Source: Thiopontia sp964415865 (lineage in GTDB: Bacteria > Pseudomonadota > Gammaproteobacteria > GCF-002020875). Taken from it: DNA of 64,000 nucleotides. A program made the position numbers and the translations under genes. The stretch is from assembly GCA_964415865.1 (NCBI GenBank), contig CAYQBY010000002.1:1-64000 (forward strand), written 5' to 3'. The notes under the pieces are model-generated. The model made no database searches, was not told the DNA's origin, and was given only the letters and a program-made list of their open reading frames with translations. Below, piece after piece: positions 60,033 to 64,000 of the stretch (positions are counted from its first letter, which is position 1; each line of letters opens with the position of its first letter).

Positions 60033-61669
60033 ATCAGACGGCTCCTCTCTTTGATCTCATGGTTCAGAATGCGATCATTCTCACTATAATCAATTGGCAC
60101 CTCAATCAGATGTACCCCTTGGGTATCAAAACATTTGGCAATCACCTGGAGCAGGCAATCGGCACACTCGACACGATGTCCGTGCGCCCCATAGCTCCGT
60201 GCATAGAGGACGAAATCGGGGTTTCCATAATCCAGTCCAAAATCATCAAACCCCATATTGCTCTGCTTCCACTTAATCATCCCGTAGGCATCATCACGTA
60301 GCACCAGGATCACCAGATCAAGCTTCAGGCGCACTGCGGTCTCCAGCTCCTGTGAGTTCATCATGAAACCACCATCCCCACAGATAGCCATCACCTTGCG
60401 TTTTGGGTGCACAATTTTTGCTGCAATGGCTGATGGCAGCCCAGCACCCATGGTTGCCAATGCGTTATCAAGCAGCACGGTATTGGATTGATAGGCTGGA
60501 TAGTTTCTCGAGAACCAGATTTTGTAGACTCCATTATCCAGTGTGATAATCCCATCCTCCGGCATTGCCTTTCTTACATCAGCTACCAGGCGCTGTGGGT
60601 ATACCGGGAAACGCGGATCATCCGTACCCTCCAGAAGGTGATTATCCAGATGAACTTTCACCTCCATTACTCTGGCAAAATCCCAACTATCCTGCGGCAT
60701 TATCTTGTTGGAAATCCTTGTAAGCGAGTTGGCAATATCGCCAATCACCCCCAGCTGTGGATGGTAGACAGGATCCACCGCCGCAGTGAGATAATTTATA
60801 TGGAGAACTGTTGGCTTGTCCCCCTTCATAAAGAATGGGGGTTTCTCCACCACATCATGTCCCACATTGATAATAAGGTCAGCGACCTCAATAGCTCGGT
60901 GAAGAAAATCTTCCGCCGACAGTGAGGCACATCCCAGAAAGCGCGGATCTCTCTCATCAATAACACCCTTCCCCATCTGGGTGGTAAAGAATGGAATACC
61001 AGTCTTCTCAATAAACTGGGTAAGGCTTTTGCTTGTTCGCTTACGATTACCCCCAGCCCCAACGAGGATCAATGGGCAAATTGCATCCTCAATCATCTCT
61101 ACCGCCATCTTCACCGATATCACATCAGCATCAGGACGACGAAACAGGCTCTTTCTAATCAGCGGGGCATCTGTATGCTCACGGGCAATGTCCTCTGGCA
61201 ACTCCAGATGGGTGGCACCGGGGCGCTCATTCTCTGCCTGACGAAAGGCTTCTCGAACTCGGGTTGGAATATTTCCCGCACTTACAATCTGGTGGGTGGT
61301 TTTGGTGAGTGGGTGCATCATGTCAACGATATCGACAATCTGAAAGTGGCCCTGCTTGCTACTTCTGACTGGTTTCTGTCCAGTAACCATCAACATTGGC
61401 ATTGCACCTAATTGAGCATAGGCTGCCGCAGTTACCAGATTGGTGGCCCCGGGCCCGAGAGTAGAGAGACAGACCCCAGCATTTCCAGTAAGACGACCAT
61501 AGGTGGCAGCCATAAAACCTGCTGCCTGCTCATGACGAGTCAGAATAAGTTTAATGGATGAATCTTTTAGCGCATCCAGCAGATCAAGATTCTCCTCTCC
61601 GGGAATCCCAAAAATATATTCAACCCCCTCAGCCTCCAGGGCTTTTACAAACAGGTTTGCAGCCTTCAT
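60029..61669 (-). CDS. Acetolactate synthase-type thiamine-diphosphate enzyme
   Basis: I choose the ATG at 61669 (546 residues), preceded by a G-rich ribosome site; a frame from 61708 adds 13 residues. It has the TPP glutamate E47 in TRHEQAAGF, STLGPGATNL near 80, EDIAREH and the TPP-Mg motif GDGGFMMNSQELETAVR near 430. It resembles the single-subunit (AlsS/IlvB-like) class, which condenses two pyruvates. No small regulatory subunit follows. It heads a coupled series with mdh and an acyl-CoA ligase. The exact substrate is not certain. Confidence 0.85.
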   Translation of the reverse strand: MKAANLFVKALEAEGVEYIFGIPGEENLDLLDALKDSSIKLILTRHEQAAGFMAATYGRLTGNAGVCLSTLGPGATNLVTAAAYAQLGAMPMLMVTGQKPVRSSKQGHFQIVDIVDMMHPLTKTTHQIVSAGNIPTRVREAFRQAENERPGATHLELPEDIAREHTDAPLIRKSLFRRPDADVISVKMAVEMIEDAICPLILVGAGGNRKRTSKSLTQFIEKTGIPFFTTQMGKGVIDERDPRFLGCASLSAEDFLHRAIEVADLIINVGHDVVEKPPFFMKGDKPTVLHINYLTAAVDPVYHPQLGVIGDIANSLTRISNKIMPQDSWDFARVMEVKVHLDNHLLEGTDDPRFPVYPQRLVADVRKAMPEDGIITLDNGVYKIWFSRNYPAYQSNTVLLDNALATMGAGLPSAIAAKIVHPKRKVMAICGDGGFMMNSQELETAVRLKLDLVILVLRDDAYGMIKWKQSNMGFDDFGLDYGNPDFVLYARSYGAHGHRVECADCLLQVIAKCFDTQGVHLIEVPIDYSENDRILNHEIKERSRLI

Positions 61670-61751
61670 ATACCCCCCTATGGATATCACCCCTCCCGGT
61701 AACACCATACTCCCATAAACTTAAAATACAATCATCATCACACCATCATTT

Positions 61752-62855
61752 TTACCTGGTTACAAAAAGATTTATATACTTTTTGTAACCCGCTTCCACC
61801 AGCCTATCCTTTGGAACAAAACGTAGAGATGCTGAGTTCATACAGTAACGCAATCCTGTTGGCTCAGGACCATCAGAAAAAACATGTCCAAGATGTGAAT
61901 TCGCCTTTTTACTTCTAATTTCTGTGCGAGTAGAGAAGAGTTTTTTATCCTCTCTCTCCACCACAACACCATCATCAATTGGACGGATAAAACTGGGCCA
62001 GCCAGTTCCTGAATCATACTTGTCAGTTGAACTGAACAGTGGTTCTCCAGAGACTATATCAACATAGATTCCCTCTTCCTTGTTGTCCCAATACTCATTA
62101 TCAAAAGCCCGCTCTGTCCCCTCTTCCTGAGTTACCCTATATTGAATAGGGGTTAACCTTTCCCTCAACTGCTCTTTCGATGGAATAACCTCCTCACTGC
62201 TTTCTACAACCTCACTGTCGCTACCCCATACCTTGTCAAGATACTGATCACGCCCTGAGCCATAGCGATAGTATTTGTAACGTAACGGGTTATTCTTGTA
62301 ATAGTCCTGATGGTACTCCTCTGCCAGATAGAAGGTTTTAGCCTCTATTATCTCTGTCACAATAGGCTGTTGGTAACGCCCCGATCCATCAAGTTCTGCT
62401 CTAGACTTAAGAGCCTGTTTTTTCTGTTCTGGGCCAAGATAGAAGATTGCTGATCGATAATGACTACCACGATCCACGAAGGAGCCTCCCCCATCTGTGG
62501 GGTCTATCTGTCTCCAGTAGGTATCCAGCAATGTACTGTATTGAATCAGTTCAGGATTATAGGTGACCTCAATGGCCTCCAGATGAGATGTCTCCCCTGC
62601 AGAGACCTGCTGATAGGTTGGATTAATCTCATCGCCTCCTGTATATCCCGATACCACCTGAACCACTCCATCCAATTTCTCGAATGGTGCCTCCATACAC
62701 CAGAAGCAACCTCCAGCAAATATTGCCCTCTCGACTACACCGTGATTAGCACTGCTCAATCTTGTATCTCCATCATCTGCATAAATATTAATACCAGCCA
62801 CTACTCCTCCTGCCAGAGAAAATAGTGCCACTACAAGAAGCCTTTTACCTCTCTG
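61752..62855 (-). CDS. msrAB: Secreted bifunctional methionine sulfoxide reductase MsrAB
   Basis: This fusion protein repairs oxidised methionine. I favour the TTG at 62855 (367 residues), which follows TGAGGT and gives the signal peptide QRGKRLLVVALFSLAGGVVAG; frames from 62867 (GTG) or 62897 (TTG) are possible. The MsrA domain has GGCFWCMEAPF (catalytic C50) and GYTGG. The MsrB domain has DSGTGWPSF, SHLGHVF and RYCMNSASLRF (C338). The MsrB zinc CxxC pairs are absent, as in Neisseria MsrAB. The signal peptide suggests periplasmic action. It overlaps the DUF3179 gene by 11 nt. Confidence 0.9.
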   Translation of the reverse strand, partial: QRGKRLLVVALFSLAGGVVAGINIYADDGDTRLSSANHGVVERAIFAGGCFWCMEAPFEKLDGVVQVVSGYTGGDEINPTYQQVSAGETSHLEAIEVTYNPELIQYSTLLDTYWRQIDPTDGGGSFVDRGSHYRSAIFYLGPEQKKQALKSRAELDGSGRYQQPIVTEIIEAKTFYLAEEYHQDYYKNNPLRYKYYRYGSGRDQYLDKVWGSDSEVVESSEEVIPSKEQLRERLTPIQYRVTQEEGTERAFDNEYWDNKEEGIYVDIVSGEPLFSSTDKYDSGTGWPSFIRPIDDGVVVEREDKKLFSTRTEIRSKKANSHLGHVFSDGPEPTGLRYCMNSASLRFVPKDRLVEAGYKKYINLFVTR

Positions 62856-63795
62856 CAAAATAGACCTCACTATCTGGATGAAAAGCCATCCAGGCAAACC
62901 AGAAGGATGATACTGCGGGTAGTTTTTTACCTGTCAGGTTGGTGACCCAGGCACTACTACTCTCCTCATCAAAATGAATCTTCAACCCCACACCATTAAA
63001 TTTATCAACAACTGGAGAGTCCTCTTTTGAGAGCTCAGAGTATGGGTACCCCTTAAATCTTCCATCTATCTCAACCCCCAGAACACGCTCTTTCGGGTGA
63101 TATAGAGGGTTAATATTCTCTACTGGAAAATAGATCCCCTCACTATTCACGTAACCACCATAGGGGTCGCGATCATAATCACGAAAATAGCCAGTACGTC
63201 TTGATAGCACTTCTGTATTCGGGTGCTCTCTTTTCCACACCTTCCAGCTGGTGTGTGTTACCGGCAGAAGCTGCAGACTCTCCCCTTTTAGATCACCACT
63301 AATCGCCCTGCCCAATAGCTGAGACCATAGTGACTCCGTCTTTCTGTCGTAGAGTAGGACGTCACTATTGTAGAGCAGGCCGGATACACCAAAATTCTTT
63401 TTCTCTGTTCCGCTCCCCGCAGAGAAGACAACGCCGGATCCACATAGTGGACAGTAGGTCACTACAAAGGAGTTACCATTAATCTCATCATTAACGATCT
63501 CGTGCCAATTCATAATGGCAACCGGATAGGCACGATTTACCCCAGCTATCTCCACTCCAAGAATTGGATCACTATCGGAGAGTTCGGCTTCGGCCTGACC
63601 AATGGTTAGAAAACGTGGGTTATCAATTGATGGGATCCCATCACGTGCAGGACCGCCACCATGGATCTTCTCGATTGTTATCTCACTATTAGCGAGATTA
63701 AAGCCATTTTTTGATACCTCATCAGCACTGCTGCATGATGTCAAAAACAAGAACGTCACAAGAGAAACCACTGGAAACCTATTAAACAGCACCAT
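62845..63795 (-). CDS. DUF3179 family lipoprotein
   Basis: This 316-residue exported protein has an N-terminal signal with a lipobox (FLTSC, C near 21) and the DUF3179 signatures GVEIAGVNRAYPVAIMNWHE and VTYCPLCGSGVVFSA, the latter with a CPLC cysteine pair. LLYNSDVLLYDRKTESLWSQLLG follows. Function is unknown; such proteins are often near redox or metal genes. Here it is coupled to msrAB, whose start lies inside its 3' end. Confidence 0.85.
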   Translation of the reverse strand: MVLFNRFPVVSLVTFLFLTSCSSADEVSKNGFNLANSEITIEKIHGGGPARDGIPSIDNPRFLTIGQAEAELSDSDPILGVEIAGVNRAYPVAIMNWHEIVNDEINGNSFVVTYCPLCGSGVVFSAGSGTEKKNFGVSGLLYNSDVLLYDRKTESLWSQLLGRAISGDLKGESLQLLPVTHTSWKVWKREHPNTEVLSRRTGYFRDYDRDPYGGYVNSEGIYFPVENINPLYHPKERVLGVEIDGRFKGYPYSELSKEDSPVVDKFNGVGLKIHFDEESSSAWVTNLTGKKLPAVSSFWFAWMAFHPDSEVYFAER

Positions 63796-63882
63796 TACTA
63801 CCCCCTGACAGTTATGCCTCTCCTCTATACGGTAAGACCTGAAAACAGTAAAATAAGTTCCAGAGGATATTTATACTCCAAC

Positions 63883-64000
63883 CTATCCAGCTTTTTCATC
63901 CAGTGATCTCAAATACTCCGTACGCTCTCTGATCCTGATCTCCATCCCCCTATCCACTGGATGGTAGTATCTCTGCTCTCCAACCTCGTCTGGAAAATAT
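63883..64000 (-). CDS. rarA: Replication-associated recombination protein A (RarA/MgsA), C-terminal end
   Basis: Only the last 38 codons lie in the window; the rest continues past base 64000. The tail reads YFPDEVGEQRYYHPVDRG and then EIRIRERTEYLRSLDEKAG in one frame before TAG. This matches the end of the AAA+ protein RarA, where YFP, RYY and P-x-x-RG are conserved. In many relatives rarA is near crcB and serS; here five genes separate them. Confidence 0.8.
   Translation of the reverse strand, partial: YFPDEVGEQRYYHPVDRGMEIRIRERTEYLRSLDEKAG

Noticed and set aside
59529..60089. A 186-codon plus-strand frame across the N run
   Set aside because: It is open only because the Ns read as unknown residues. 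The minus strand clearly encodes malate dehydrogenase on both sides.
1..64000. CRISPR array, transposase or prophage
   Set aside because: No regularly spaced direct repeats, no transposase or phage gene, and no disrupted genes other than the one at the N run were found.

Overview
The window looks like a chromosomal segment of a gammaproteobacterium with moderate G+C. Supporting signs are the rpoE-rseA/B-rseC-mucD-lepA-lepB-rnc-era-recO-pdxJ-acpS cluster, a fused trifunctional CysG, SdhE, SlyX, YgfZ, YheS and Uup, and a class I fumarase beside succinate dehydrogenase. The genus cannot be fixed from this alone. A run of 100 Ns at 59781-59880, inside a malate dehydrogenase gene, shows that this is a draft or metagenome assembly. 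Almost all of the DNA is coding. I see no phage genes, insertion sequences, CRISPR arrays or integrases.

Layout. 1-430: 3' part of tRNA-Asn, its terminator and an AT-rich spacer. 427-14923, all on the minus strand and read right to left: sigma-E (rpoE), a composite RseA/RseB anti-sigma factor, rseC, mucD and a glutaredoxin-like gene, then a strong terminator, then lepA, lepB, rnc, era, recO, pdxJ, acpS, cysM, an orphan MbcA/ParS-like gene, rlmD and deaD. 15000-23641: nadB, sdhE, sdhCDAB, ygfZ, fumarase and small membrane proteins (NAD synthesis, TCA cycle and Fe-S maintenance). 23650-32886: hemN, prmB, thioredoxin, a LETM1-like protein, mog, then plus-strand lon, uup, slyX and ung. 32903-34257: an ExbB/ExbD-like proton-channel pair whose ExbD partner has an unrecognised periplasmic domain. 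34314-36203: yheS. 36263-39051: a copper-handling group (PCuAC, SCO, two uncharacterised periplasmic proteins, a DUF2946 protein). 39174-46745: RNB nuclease, BolA/IbaG, PBP4, HtpG, YqiB, NudF and an isolated MlaC. 46815-51845: tRNA-Arg(CCT), then a ferric-iron ABC transporter downstream of an outer-membrane porin with a Fur-like palindrome. 52119-57782: ClC transporter, CBS protein, cysG, serS, DUF190 and crcB. 57806-63795: acyl-CoA ligase, malate dehydrogenase, acetolactate synthase, MsrAB and a DUF3179 protein. The 3' end of rarA closes the window.

Themes. Envelope and protein-quality stress runs through the window: sigma-E with its regulator and protease, HtpG and Lon behind sigma-32-type promoters that share the same 13-nt spacer, MsrAB and thioredoxin. 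The most unusual items are (i) the single 307-residue gene replacing mucA and mucB, which keeps the RseA part and the RseB C-terminal domain but lacks the large RseB sensor domain; (ii) the ExbB/ExbD-like pair without TonB/TolA; (iii) a His/Asp-rich periplasmic protein next to SCO and PCuAC; (iv) an MbcA/ParS-type antitoxin homologue with no toxin; and (v) a BolA protein with Cys in place of the usual metal-binding His. Function calls rest on motifs read by eye; no database search was possible.
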